A stretch of DNA of 64,000 bases from Heterotrichella gracilis (Eukaryota > Sar > Xanthophyceae > Tribonematales > Xanthonemataceae): assembly GCA_032358255.1 (NCBI GenBank), contig JAULBX010028714.1, forward strand, positions 1 to 64,000, in the 5' to 3' direction. Shown here piece after piece: positions 10,461 to 22,800 of this stretch. The notes below the pieces were generated by a model. It saw only the letters and a list, made by a program, of their open reading frames with translations. It was not told the origin of the DNA and made no database searches. The position numbers were made by a program, and so were the translations under genes. Numbering within the stretch: the stretch's first letter is position 1; the number at the start of each line of letters is the position of its first letter.

Positions 10461-13400
10461 ATGGCACACTCTGCTATTTTTACGTGCTATCGTACTTGTG
10501 CTGCACATAATGGTTGCATCTACAGGCAGGGCGCAGCGGGCCAGAGAGGCCACCCCCATCACCTAACCCCAGCACTGCGCCCTAGCCACACCCTACACCC
10601 ACCACCGTTCTTCCGCACCTCAAAACCGCCTGGCGCAACGCCCATGACAGTCAAAGCACGGTCTGACGCCAATGGAGACCTAGAAAGGCAGGCCACCGAA
10701 CCGGGGACCAGCTATTCCCCAAGCTCCACTTGGGCATGGAGGAAGGCCTTCCTCACCCGCATAGTGCAGTTTGCTGGGCCAGCGCTCAGCGTGCCCCTTT
10801 CAGACCCGCTCATGTCGGTGGTAGACACGATGTTCATCGGGGCGGTACGTGTTGCTTGACCCATTGCCCGTTCTCCAGCCATGCATCCCCCAATGCCCCA
10901 CGCAAGCCATTCATAATAATAAGATTATGGTCAAACTGCGGGTTTCTCTTTGCTTTGTGTTTCCAGTTAGGGATCCCAGTCATACCTGCAGCTTGCCTTT
11001 CACTGTCACAATGTACCCAACCCATTCATATACGCCTTCGATCTGGGTCCCTGTTCTGATCTAGCCCCCCCGGTGCAGTATGGGAGCACGGTGGAGCTTG
11101 CTGCCATGGGCCCCAACACCCTGGTGTTCAACTTCATCACATACATATTCAACGCGCTCAGCATGGCCACGGTCAGGTGCGGGTAGTTAACCCTAATTAC
11201 TACTACACCCTAAACAGTCAAGTGCGAGCACACCTGCATCACAAGGGTGCAGTGTGCCTGTCTATCCAAAATGCGCGTCCATCCCATACCATCCCATAAC
11301 ACCCCCATCCCATCACATCCATGCTCTCACATGTATCCCCCCATGCTATGACAGCGCGAGGGCTCTGCACTTCCCCCACCATCTGCAGTGTGCATTCCAC
11401 CCCGTCCAACCCAACGCATGTCCATCACAACCCACCCCATGCCTTCATGAGTCGTGCCCCTCCATTTTATCCATCCTAGCACTCACTCGGACCCCCGCTG
11501 GCCCTGCAGCATGGTGGGGGCATGCTGCACACTCCCTCCACACAGCATGCGTCAATAACAACTGCAGGTGCATCTCATACCAGCCCATCCCATTCCAAGC
11601 ACACGTCCACCCCATCGCCTCTATTATATCAAATTAATCCAGCCACACCCATCGCCACTGTTGCTGACCCAGATTCCAACTGGCCCTGCAGCGTGGTGGC
11701 TGACTCCCTCCGCACCTCTTCCACCAAGCAGGCCTCGCACGTGCTGTCCACCTCGCTGCTCATCGCACTCACAAGTGGGATGGTGCTGCTCGCCATACTG
11801 CAGGCAAGAAAAGTAATTCAAGTAATTTATTTATTTGCAACCAGGCAACCTGTAGGGTATAAGAGAGCTGCTGGCCACGCTGCACAACTATTAGATTCAA
11901 TTAAGGTTTTGTAAATAAATTGTAATATCTTGATACTGTATTCCATTTACAAAATGCAATGCAAATCTTGTAGGCCTTTCCCCACCAGATTGTCCAAGCC
12001 AGCGGCTGCGCACCAGCTGTGGTCCTCCCTGCAGTGACCTACCTGCGGATACGAGCCCTGGAGCTGCCACCTACCCTGGTGCTCATGGTGGCGCAGGTGT
12101 GTGTGTGTGGGGGGGGTGTGGGCATGGGGTAAAGGGGTGGTGCTGCTGCTGCTGCTGGCGGTGTGGGTGTGGATGGGACACGGGGGAGTAGGGGGTTTGG
12201 TAGGGCGCAGGTTGGGGGGTTGATGGTGGCGCTAGATGGTGTGCGTTTCATGGTGGTCCTCACAGTGGTGATGGCATGTACATATTTCTTGTTGTTGCAA
12301 CAGTGGTGCTGGACTGAATTATAATTGCACAATGATCACATGGGCGGGTATGACCAGCCCCAGGTTTGTGCAGGCCATCTGGAATGACCACCATATCTTG
12401 TACATCCCATATCCCTAACCTGGAATCCCTCCCTTCCCCAGGCCGGTCTGCTGGCTCAGAAAGACTCGCTCACCCCTTTCCTGGTGGTGCTCCTGGCGCA
12501 GCTGGCCAGCGCGCTGGGGAACTACGTGCTGATTGCGGTGAGACCCTAGGGTAGGGTTTGGGCAACGCCGACTTGACTCAGTGATGTGCAGAAGCTGGGT
12601 ATGGGTAGCCGAACCAAGCACAACTACCTTGGAATATCCTTAGACATGACTTGGCCTGAAATGCAATACCGTTGATATGCAGTGACTGGTGTAGCAAGTA
12701 ATGTGATCAACGGGCTTGCATAGACCGAGATGCGTACCACCAACCATGTTTTGCCTGTGTGCATGCAAGAAGCTTGTGTGCGTACCAATGGCAGCCCGTT
12801 GACCCTGTGGTGTGCAGAAGCTGGGGTGGGGCCTGGCGGGCGCTGCATGGTCCACCGTGGGAGCCCAGGCCATGGCAGCGGCAGCGCTCATGGTGGCAAT
12901 TAACCGAAGAGGACAGGTTGGACAGGGCGCAGGGCGGAGGGGTAAATGGGAATGGTGGGGATGTCGCAACTGACAGAAGTGGGGATACAAAGCCCACATG
13001 TCCATAATTTTAATCCCCGGCCTTGTCCTGTCCAATCCTTGTTTAAAACCAAAGTAGTGCCCAGGCCATGGCAGCGGCAGCGCTCATGGTGGCGATTAAC
13101 CGGAGAGGGCAGGTGGGACAGGGCGCAGGGCGTAGGATGGAGGGCTGTTTGCAGGGGATGGGGAGGTGGCGATTGACAGATGTGGGGGTACTAAAAAATC
13201 ATTTTGTCCAAAATTTTGATTCCCACATCTGTCCTGTTCAGTCTTGTCCAATACCCGAACTGGCCTTTTATGACAATTCCCAACCCTTCCCGACTCCCTA
13301 CACAGGTGCACCCAGTAGCGCGCATCCCCTCCCGACACGATGCCCGGTTACTGGGCAAGACCTTTGGGCCCCTCACGCTGGTGTACGTGTGCAAGAACCT

Positions 13401-14968
13401 CTGCTACCTGCTATTACAGGTAAGGGGAAATCCCTGCATCTTCACACTAAAACCCCAAAAACCTTGTATCCCATCCTGCCAGGCACCAGAATCCCTTTCA
13501 AAGCCCTTGTTGAAACCCTACCGTAAAGCCCCACCTCGAGTCAGTGCCACCTCCCTCACACCCACCTGTGTACCACAGACCCCACCACCCAATCCCCACC
13601 CCCCATCCGCAGGGCAGTGCCACCTCAACCCCCCTCCGGGTGGCAACCCACCACCCGCGGTGATCGCTGTTGAACCCTCACCCTAAACTTCAATCTCTAT
13701 ACTTTCTCAAAACCCTGCCGCCATCTTTCTTAGCTCCCGCCATTCTGCCTCCCCTCCCTCCCTCATTCCCCCTCCCCCCCATTTGCAGGGCACTGCCACC
13801 TCCCTCAACACCCTCCTGGTTGCCGCCCACCAGCCCTTGTGGAGCCTGTGGAACCTCTGCGCATTCTGCAACTCGCCACTGGAGCAGGCGGCACTGGCAT
13901 TCATACCTTCAGCCAAATGTGGGTGTGGTGACGCCTGCATGGATGAGCAACGCCTGCTGGCTGTTTAGGGTCTAGGGTTTTCATCATACAACCGCATGCG
14001 CATATGCATGCGTTAGCTTTGCCAGGTTAGCCTTGTGGATGCTGTTACAAAGTAAAACAGGAGTTGCTTCATACCAGTATCTCCAGAAATGCATAGAGCA
14101 CACTATTAAACCCCTCCTTGCACACACATGTGGCCACCAGCATGCCGCACCCATCGCCCCCTCCAACCGCCCCCTTTCCCACCCCCGCAGCTCGCCACGA
14201 GGAGAGGGACATGTCCATCGTGCTTCTATGTGCTGGCGCAGCCACAGGGCTCACGGGCGGCCTCATTGCGTCCGCACTGCCCGCCGCATTCCCGCAGCTT
14301 TTTGCCGCCGACCCGACGTTGTGGCCTATCATGCGGTCGGTTGCGCCGCAGGGCCTGATGGCGCTCATGCTGGCGGGGCTGGATGTGGCGTCGACAGGTG
14401 GGAGATTGGGATAAAAATAGGATGAAAGGAAAATTAAATATATTAACAATTTACATTAAATTCAAAATTGTAAGTAACTGGTGTTTTTAAAATAAAAAAT
14501 AAAAATACGGTAGACCACAAATAGAGGATACTCACTGCGGCTGGTGCCGCTCATGCTGGCAGGCATCAAATATTAATGCTACATTAATTCCTGTGCTCGT
14601 GCTGGGTTGCAGATAAAATTCCCAATCCGACCTACTATGCCTGGTACAGATACAGAAAAAAATTGACAGAATATCTATTACAATATCTCCCCCCCTGTTT
14701 CGGACTCGGTGATCCCAAAATCCCCCCCTTTTCCGCAGGGATCCTGGTTGCCAAGAAGGATGTGCGCTACGTGGCTCGGGCAATGGCCACCAGCCTGGCC
14801 CTGCTCAGCTGCTACCTGTGGGCCAGCAGGGCATGTGGGTGGGGGCTGGCGGGTGTGTGGTGGGGGCTGGTGGTGTTCTTCTGCCTGCGGGCAGTGCAGA
14901 GCATCCGGCGCATGTGGTGGCTGCAGTTTGGTGGGGGGTGGGGGGCGCTGCACCCGCGGGCGGCGTAG
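10461..14968 (+). CDS. MATE-family transporter, plastid type, 530 aa, 10 exons
   Basis: Exons: 10461-10844, 11079-11176, 11692-11803, 11974-12096, 12442-12537, 12818-12916, 13306-13419, 13789-13918, 14191-14397, 14739-14968; total 1593 nt, all phases fit, stop TAG. MATE proteins are multi-helix antiporters exporting organic cations, citrate or phenolics with H+ or Na+. Diagnostic stretches: PLMSVVDTMFIGA in the first membrane segment, TVELAAMGPN, TYLRIRALELPPTLVLMVAQ before the mid-protein loop, AGLLAQKDSLTPF, and LVAAHQPLWSLWNLC with LEQAALAFIPS. The sequence pattern matches the EDS5/DTX44-47 branch better than plasma-membrane MATEs. The first 65 residues are Ser/His/Arg-rich without acids and end near VKARS, like a chloroplast transit peptide; an alternative start is ATG 10644. 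Intron 3 has a GC donor (CAG then GCAAGA at 11804). Decoy copies of exon edges occur in introns 2, 6 and 7 and after the stop. Confidence 0.9.
11480..11720 (+). repeat. Decoy acceptor copy for MATE exon 3
   Basis: GCTGGCCCTGCAGCATGGTG at 11497-11516 repeats the true acceptor region at about 11680-11700 (CTGGCCCTGCAGCGTGGTGG), and both continue with a similar ACTCCCTCC stretch. The upstream copy soon loses the frame. Confidence 0.75.
12863..13260 (+). repeat. Tandem duplication of MATE exon 6 end plus intron, ~195 bp unit
   Basis: The segment from 12863 (coding QAMAAAALMVAINRRGQ, then donor and GGACAGGGCGCAGGGCG) is repeated from 13060 with the same exon end (VAINRRGQ) and donor, followed by similar intron sequence ending in related TTTTAAT/TTTTGAT and CCTGTCC segments. 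The second copy lies wholly inside the intron and keeps an intact donor. A separate short copy of the exon 6 acceptor (GTGCAGAAGCTGGG) is at about 12586. Confidence 0.85.
13600..13840 (+). repeat. Decoy acceptor copy for MATE exon 8
   Basis: CCGCAGGGCAGTGCCACCTC near 13607-13626 matches the true acceptor region TTGCAGGGCACTGCCACCTC near 13783-13802 and continues with a decayed copy of the downstream exon. Confidence 0.75.
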
Positions 14969-15085
14969 CATGCAGTTGGAGGGGAATTAGAGGTGTGGGG
15001 GGTGAGGGCGTGCAAGTGGTGGCTGCGTTTTGGTGGGGGGATGGTGGGCGCTGTACCCGCCGGGCAACATGACAGTATGCGGGTG
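14919..15085 (+). repeat. Duplicated 3' end of MATE last exon
   Basis: The end of the coding region (14919-14970, WWLQFGGGWGALHPRAA then TAG) recurs at about 15017-15075, about 100 bp downstream, as GTGGTGGCTGCGTTTTGGTG and so on, ending CCCGCCGGGCAACATG. It lies in the presumed 3' UTR. Confidence 0.75.
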
Positions 15086-16030
15086 TTAAGAAGGTGGTAC
15101 TGAACACGGGTGGGGAGGGGGACTGACTACCAGATCCCGCACCTGCTAGGCAGAGTACTGCGCACATCATCTGGGTGAGAAATGACATCAGCAGCACTGC
15201 AGTCGATTTCAACCTAGTGTTGATTGGGTGCGAGGTTGCAGCCCATGGGCAAACAAGGCCGCAATCCCCAAGACTTCAGGGGTAATTGCCCTTTAGGATT
15301 TCAGATTCTGCTTTTGTGACATTGACCACCACACTACTATGAGCACTGCAATTTTTTACAGTGGTGATTGTGTTCCCACATTTTTCTTTCTGGCAAATGC
15401 TAACTTGATATTCGCATGCACACTTTTGTGTGTTCTCGATGGCCCAGCGCGGTATGCTGCATTTGCATAGATACAATATGCCGACCATTTTGGACCTCCT
15501 GAAGTGCACCCTACCACCCCTGAGGGTTGTCGCCTTTTCTACCGAGGGATGCATTACAGCAAGAAGCGCAGGGAGAATCACACTTTTCTACCGCTGGATC
15601 GGCGACAACAGCAACAGATCATCCTTAGCATCATTTGGATGCCACACATCTCCAAGCGTAGCACTCAACATCCAGCTTACGAGCGGACAGCCCTCCACTT
15701 TACCATGGGTTGATAACCGTGTATATGGCTTTATATCTATATGCTGATAGAGTTTAGGGTTTGGTGTCCTGGGCTGGCTGTGTGTGGCATGGGATAAAAT
15801 TTCAAAATGGGTTCGACCATCGAGGCTCGGTCCCCACCTCGGTCCCCGCTGAGGCCATCGCACTGTGATGATGCATGCATGCACCTTATTCAAACGTTTT
15901 GCATTCATCGACAACCCCCATACTTGCTCAGGTGCCCCCTGGTAAGGGGACAGGGTTTGAAATGCGGTATGGTTGAAGCGGGGTTATCCTAAAGTCGGGC
16001 TTGCAATCGGGGCTTTATAGTAGCCTCTAG
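14969..16030. other. Spacer between MATE gene and the MYND array
   Basis: Apart from the duplicated MATE exon end, nothing is supported. A frame at 15430-15747 (+) is open for 105 codons but resembles no family known to me and has no splice context. A TTTAGGG-like motif is near 15752. Confidence 0.45.
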
Positions 16031-16190
16031 AAGGCCACGCATGTAGGCGCAGCACAGCAGAAATTGGCCAGGCTGGTGGGATTTGGAAGAAGGTCTGAGC
16101 GTTGCACCAAGGCAAAGGGTTTAGAAAATAAGAGTTTGGAGCCAGGTCTGAGAGTTTTGCCTGATCAGTGCCTCAGTAGGCATTACTCAC

Positions 16191-18782
16191 ATGTCGCCAG
16201 TCCATCTTTGAAAAAAATAGCTGTGGCTTGAGCAAGATACGCCTGCAGGACCAATACCTCCATAACTTTTGTATCTTTGGGTTCTGGTCCACCCCTGTCA
16301 TGCTCAGCTGCCAGCTGAATCAAGTGGGTTACGGCCACCAACGCCCTGGCAAGCGCTCGCACTGCGCCGGAGGCCCACAGCGGCTCATAAATGTCCGGCG
16401 TGCGGCAGGTAGGTGGCATCGTCGCGGCAGCGGAGAAGAACTTCTCGCGGGCACAATTGGCGTCAGCAAAGTCACCTGCCACGCCACCAACCACAGGGTC
16501 ACATCGCGGTGCCAAGATGCCATCGTCCAGGTGCATTCAATGCAATTTGCCATTGGTTTTTTCAACGCCATTCAACACATGCCATGTGAACGTGGTTGCA
16601 ACACAATGGCTGGGTGCGCCTGCCAATTTACGCGGCACCACTGGAAGGCAGCAGGCCCATGCAACATCCTGCACCGCCCACCAACCACAGCAATCTAGGC
16701 GCTGCCGCAGCGCGTAGGTTCATGCACGCTGCAATCCCCTTGGCGCCACCCACCTGGTGCAGCTGCCACAGCAGCACTTACACCATAATCCCAAAACCCT
16801 ACAACACACAACCCCCTAAGTCCTAAACCCTCAACCCTCAACCCTGAATGCCCTTGCACCCACCCACCTGGACGCATCTGCCACAGCACGTATGCCGCAG
16901 CCGCACTCACTGGGCCGGCAATATACGCACGACATCCACTCTCGGGGATGTGACACACGATCTTCCCCACCACGTTGAGCAGATACTGCAAAGTTTTGCT
17001 ACCTGGGCCCGTGGCTTGGTCCAGCACCTGGCGCGCAATCTCCTGCGCCAGCTCAGCAGCTGTGGTGTCCTGCAAGGGAGGCGTAATTTGATGCATTTGT
17101 GGAGCAATGCCACCCATCATAGTCATGCTCATGCTCATGCTCATGCTGTTCCTGTTGCGCTATGGCTATACACAGGCCATGTGCATGCTGTTGCCCTTCA
17201 AGCTTGCATTTGTGGGCAAGCTGGTTGCCATTAGTCCCCTGCCGTGGCTGAAAGCCAATGTACAAAACCCTCGCCAGGCATAGGTACCTATTGCATGCAA
17301 GCAAGCATATTTTGCAGTCATCTCTAATGCAGTCGTGCAAGGCTAAACACCAACATTTATAATTTTTCCTCAGCTGCCCTGTAGCACAAACTTAAGGGCA
17401 ATCACCCCCCTTGTGCCATTATGTGCCATTATAAATAGGGCACACCTGCAAGCTAGCCAGCTCTCATACCTATAGCGACAGAAATGTACATACATGCACA
17501 TTTGCCACGCTGTTGTCACACTGTGCTAGGTTAAACCATCCCTACCCACCTGCTCGTTAAGGGTTTAGGGTGTAGGGTTTAGGGTTTGAAGTAATAGGTT
17601 GACCCACGTTTTTTGCAAGCTGCTCCGCCACCTTCTTGGCCACCTTATCCTGCTCTGCGTTGGAGCCAGCCCTGACTGCATGCACCCGCTTCATCAGGCG
17701 GGCCACAGAGGGGCGGAGGGTAGGCGCAGCCACCACCTGCAGCACATCAGATGTGTTAGTACTATAAACCAGGATCGTCACCTACAATTTCTTGTTTCAA
17801 AGCCATATTTGTAGCATTTAATCCCCCTTGGCAGCAACAAGTGGAAAGTATAGATGCTGCCGATGCAAGATAGACCTCTATGAGCATTGCATGCACCGTT
17901 AAGGTGCATGGTGGTGCTCACGCACTAGCCCACCATTTTGTGAGACATCGCATGTGTAGTGGAGGAGCGGGTCTGCAAAGCGGATACAACAGCCAACAAC
18001 AAGCAAGCCAAATGTTAACAAGATCCGCTGGTGTAAGGTACAGAAAAACATGCATGCAGCTGTGCTGCTATGCTGTGCCATGCAGCTGCGCAGCAGTGCT
18101 GCTAAAAGACTTGCAAGGTACTGCAATGATCATATACCTCACAAAATCTGGATTCAACTACTGTAACAGATCCAGAGAGTCCTGCATGCATGCAGTCATT
18201 GTACCAGTGCCATTGCCGGGCACAATATTGAGGCTATAAGCAAGGCTCCTAACATGGCAGCATGGACATTGCTTGGGGACACATATGCCATATACCCGAG
18301 GTGGAACCATGTCCAAACCATGTGGTCAAATACTGGTTTCATGTAAATCTTAGGGTGGGGCTCTAAAATAGTCCACCAGGGAGCATGCAAAATAGTTGTC
18401 TTGGGCCAGCAACGTCCCTTGGCGCACCTGCGGCTCCCGTGGGCATGGCGCATCCTGCACACAGGCAGGAAACTACCTGAATACGATGTGAAGAACTTGA
18501 CTGTGGTAATGGGGGTGGGGTGGTGGCTGTGGGGCAGCAGTATAGGAGTCTCTCTCAGAGCCAAATTTCATACACAGCAGGTTTGAGCAGGAAAAGGACC
18601 CAATGCTAGCACTGAGGCTGACATGTACCCAACTCTTGGAATTGAGACGCTTTGTGCTATGATGAGATCCATAATGGGTCACAGGTTAGCTGTACCTCTT
18701 CTGTCAAGTTCACATGCTTGCACAGCCTTGTGCTGAAGGGGGCCACAGCACCCACGCAGGCTGGTGGCAAGGGAGGCTCCAC
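16191..18782 (-). pseudogene. MYND gene copy 1: 5' fragment, truncated
   Basis: Recognisable exons: 18782-18696, micro-exon 18454-18428, 17736-17608, 17069-16868, 16475-16191. They are open, keep their splice sites and match the middle copy exon by exon (for example VARLMKRVHAVRAG and LQDTTAAELAQEIARQ). After the exon at 16191 the homology stops near 16030 in the following intron; all later exons, including the MYND zinc finger, are missing. The position of the start codon of copy 2 (ATG 27505) is GTG here (18782), with an in-frame TAG a little upstream. A decoy copy of the exon end and donor lies at 16735-16785. It may be transcribed, but cannot make the full protein. Confidence 0.75.
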
Positions 18783-19827
18783 AGGGACGCTGGCGCCACG
18801 CGCCAGATTCACAAGTCCCTATTTCCGTCATTGGCAAGCAGTCCCACTGGATAAACTGCGCCTGCACAAACTGCACAACAGCCGCTGCTAGGTCACGTTT
18901 TGCTTCTGTGGCTCACCATGACATGACTACTGATCGCAGTATGCATAAGTTTGTCCAAAACCTCGTTCTACGTGCGTCCTTTCCAGAGGCACTTTCAGGA
19001 GGCCTAGGCTGGTGGCTACTGTCGTAGGCCTAAAGCAAAGTTTGGGTTATCGCTCGTGGTATTGAAACAGTCACCGCAACGGTGCTTCGTCTGAACGCAC
19101 TCCACCCACCCACGCACATCCAGTCAAAGTAAAACTTATGCACTAATAGTATGTACTGTAAACCATGATAAAGTGGGCGGCGAAGCATGCAAACCTTGGT
19201 GGAGCCAGACTGAGTGTGACACGTTGTGAAGTTTGTGTAGCCGTAACCAGGGGTAAAATGGCGCCTATATCACGAGAGCACCAACATTATTGCGTCAACC
19301 ACCCACCCCTCTATACTGCAATTAAAACACTCTGCTTCCAGCCTCTTATGGTCAATGGCATTGCTGGAGTCACTGTTCAAATCTGAATCTATAAGATGTA
19401 CATGAACAGCAGAGTCTGCCTGCGTCATGACTTGCAAATAATAATGTAACTCGCTGAAGCACTTTTAATCAGGGCGGGCCTTGATCATCAATATTGAGGA
19501 ACCTCAACATGCCAGCTGACTACACTGTGACATCCAAACCTAAAAAGCTGATCATTACAAGATTTTACAGAACTTGATTGTATAGAACTTGCTCAAACAT
19601 GATGAGCCTCAAGCAAAGCATGGCACAAAGTGTACACGCTATGGTCGGTGAACCAATTGAGCTGACCATGTCTTTACGCACCACTGGTGGAATGCCAGTG
19701 CTTGCTCACAGATTGCAATGGAGAGCCATACCAAACTGCAATGCTGATGCTGCAATGGCTGATAGATGGCAAGCTGATTGGCAATGCTGATGCGGCACCC
19801 AGTCTGGTCAGTCTATGCAAGGCTGCT
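18783..19827. other. Spacer between MYND copies 1 and 2
   Basis: Downstream of the complete copy and upstream of the 5' fragment. It is homologous to 27506-28498. The best-kept block (ACCAGGGGTAAAATG then CCTATATCACGAGAGCA, near 19247-19282) is shared by both spacers and may be a promoter or terminator element. No gene seen. Confidence 0.5.
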
Positions 19828-22800
19828 CTACCCATTCTTCCTTGCCGCTCGGCGCGCTGCCTTGCACGCCACCTTGTGCTGTGGCCAGTGCTGGTTCTGG
19901 CAGTCGGTGCCGCAGTAGCGAGCCGTGCCGCACGAGCACTTGCGAAGGGCAATGCCATCCCCCGCAGCAGCCCCGCATGCGCTGCACACGCGCACCTTTG
20001 GCTGCTGCATGTGCCTGTCCCTGCATGCCTCCTGGGTGTCTGACGATGCACAAGGTGAGCCGTCCAGGGGCGGCCACGGTGGCGCATCACTGCAGTAGGC
20101 ATACAGGTGCATGCCATCCTCATGCACCGCATCAAGCGCAGCATACAGCACGCAGGCATGCTCCATCCAGGGCGGTGCATCCGATGGGGGATCCCAGCAC
20201 TGCTGCGCCACCGCCACCAACACTTGGCGCTGGATGGAGGCCATTTTACTAAATGCTGGATTTGGTTCTCCCGCCCTCCAGTTGCCCCAGCGCACCACCA
20301 GCGCCATGTGGTTGCTGGGCACATGGTCTTCCATCCGCTGCTGGCACTGCAGGCAGGAGCACATTTGAATGAGCTGCAATGCACATCACCCTCTTTGCAG
20401 ATATGAGGTATGCTAGGTAATCGCTCTGCATGGATGCATCATGCATGATCTTGTTGCTGTGGCTGGATGCATGAGGGTGCACATGAAAAGATTCCTTGCG
20501 CACAATCCACCACCTGTCCATCGTTCATAAACAGCCCCACAGCCGCACAGCCGCTACCAACCACGTCCTATTGGTGCATCAGCAACATACCCAACCCACC
20601 ACCCCGTAATCTCGCCTTACCTTTACAACATCTCTCCACCCCTTGCAGACGGTCAGTGCAGTCACCAGCCCTTGTAGCCCTGGTGGGGTGTCCACGTAGC
20701 GCACACAGTGCACCACCGCGCTGCAGTTGGTGCCACCCGGCAGCGCCACCTCCAGATGGTGGGTGGTGGGGACGCTGCTGCCCGGCTGCGCTGACCACTC
20801 CTCGTGGCACACGCGGTGCATCACTCGGTACGTATGGGCCTGTGGGCACGCAGAGTAAGGATTAAAGGAGGGTGTCACTCAAAGCGAATGCAGTGTTTCT
20901 ACCCTGCTAATGGTTAAAAAAAAAACCTAATGATGCATCAAATGCCATAAGCCCTAAACCCTAAACCCTTCGTCACAGCACTTTGTGCATTGCAGCAACG
21001 GATCTCATCCTTGCCAGGCATCAGCAACGCTACAGATCCTACATTTGTTTTTGGTTTTGACCTCTCTTGCCCTTTGTTTAGCCACAATGCGTCCTTCCTG
21101 CGGTGAACGCATCATGGTTGCATGGGGCTGTGGCTGTAACTGTGGCCGCTTTCCTAGCTGCAAGTGTATTTGTCCTGTGGCTGTAGCTGTAGCTGTAGCT
21201 GCAGCTGCAGCTGCAGCTGCAATTGTAATGGTACTGTAATTGGTCACTGCAATTGCATTCACGCTGTATGATGCTCCCCGCACCTTTTCCTCCAAATCGC
21301 TGGCTATGCGCCACATGGCGTCTCCACTGTGCCACTCCATCTCGCCAGCTGGCAGTCCCTCATCCACCCGCACATTCACCCGCCAGGCAAAGGGCACCTC
21401 CCTAGGAGGTTTGGAGCCTGCGCACCACCAAGGGAGGTCACAGGGGAGCGCAGTGCTTGTGGGTGTGATTGAAGTCGCACTAGAGTGCGCGGCGAGGGTG
21501 AGGGGGCAGGTCAACATTTGGGGCCAACTGTGAGCAAATAAGAAGAAATGCGGTTTCATCCCATGGACCTACCCTGGGGTTTTATGCTTGTAAACGTCCC
21601 AGTAACATTTACAAACGTTGTGCATAGGATTCGCCAACATGTGTGGTGCTGCATAGCATTGTTCATACGCACAACTCCCGCATACTTCCCACATGCAGTC
21701 CCCAGCAGCATGACCTAGCTGAGGGTTGCCATACAACACAGCGAGGTTAAAACGAGGTTATGACACACTACACTACACTTTGCGCACCTGCGTCCCCCCT
21801 TGCCAGCTGTATGACCCTGTTCAGGGCTGTCCATGCGCGCCACAGGCTGGGTCGGAGCGTGCCCTTTGGCTGGCACAGCAGGTACCTGGAGCACATGGGT
21901 GGATGTCATGAAATGCGATGATGTGTAAATGATGATGCACATGTGATGGATTTATGCCACAGGCTGGGGGAGGGGGAAGGCTCTCTGGTTAAGCTGGGTA
22001 CCTAGAAAAGCATTGCGACAGGGCATTGGCGCAGCATATGGGTGGATGCGCGGTGCTCCAGTCGTGCGGTATGACCTAAACACAGGCATATGGTGATGCC
22101 CCGGTGAAGCCACGCCACATGCAGCAGCTGCAAACGAGTCCACCGCTCTGTATGGCGGAATGGAGGCAAATGTTTTGCACAAAAGGTTCCCCTCGTACAC
22201 AGACTGCATTTCTGGTGCGCATGTTTTCCTTCTCCAGCCACACCAGGGCCCCTGCAGCATACCTGAACATCCCCCACATGACCTTGGCATTGTTGTACAC
22301 CCCCTGCGCCGCCTCTATATCCCCCTCCACCACCATGTCCCACAGGCACTCCTCTGCCAGCTGGCCCATGGAGGCGGGGGGTGGGGGGGACAGAGAAGAC
22401 CAGTCCATTTTACGATTGAATGGGTGAGGGTCCGCCTTTGATGCAAATGTACCAGGAAACATGACGATGGGAGATAACGGCACGCGAAGGGAGGCGCTGC
22501 GCAGCAAGCAGATGGGTTTTAGGTACTGTTTAAGGTTTAGGTACAATTTAGGCTTTGGAGTTAAGGGAGGCGCTGCGCAGCAAGCACATATATAGGGTTT
22601 GAGTATGGTTTAGGGTGTAGGGTGTAGGGCCTCACTGCACAGGACACAACAAGCAAAAACCAAATGTACAAACATATTCTTGTGGCTTTGCTGCAGCGGT
22701 CTCTTGTAAGGGTTTGATGCATAGGAGCAGGCAAGGGCTTAGTGTTCAGGGAATTGGATGGCGCAGGGGAGAGCCCAAGAGGAAGGGGAATGGTGCTGAA

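Noticed and set aside
15430-15914. Overlapping frames on both strands as a gene or transposase
   Set aside because: No recognisable motif, and both strands are open alike, which suggests composition.
20985-21239. Plus-strand frame with VAVAVAAAAAAAA run
   Set aside because: It is the translation of the CTGTAG/CTGCAG hexamer repeat inside a minus-strand intron.
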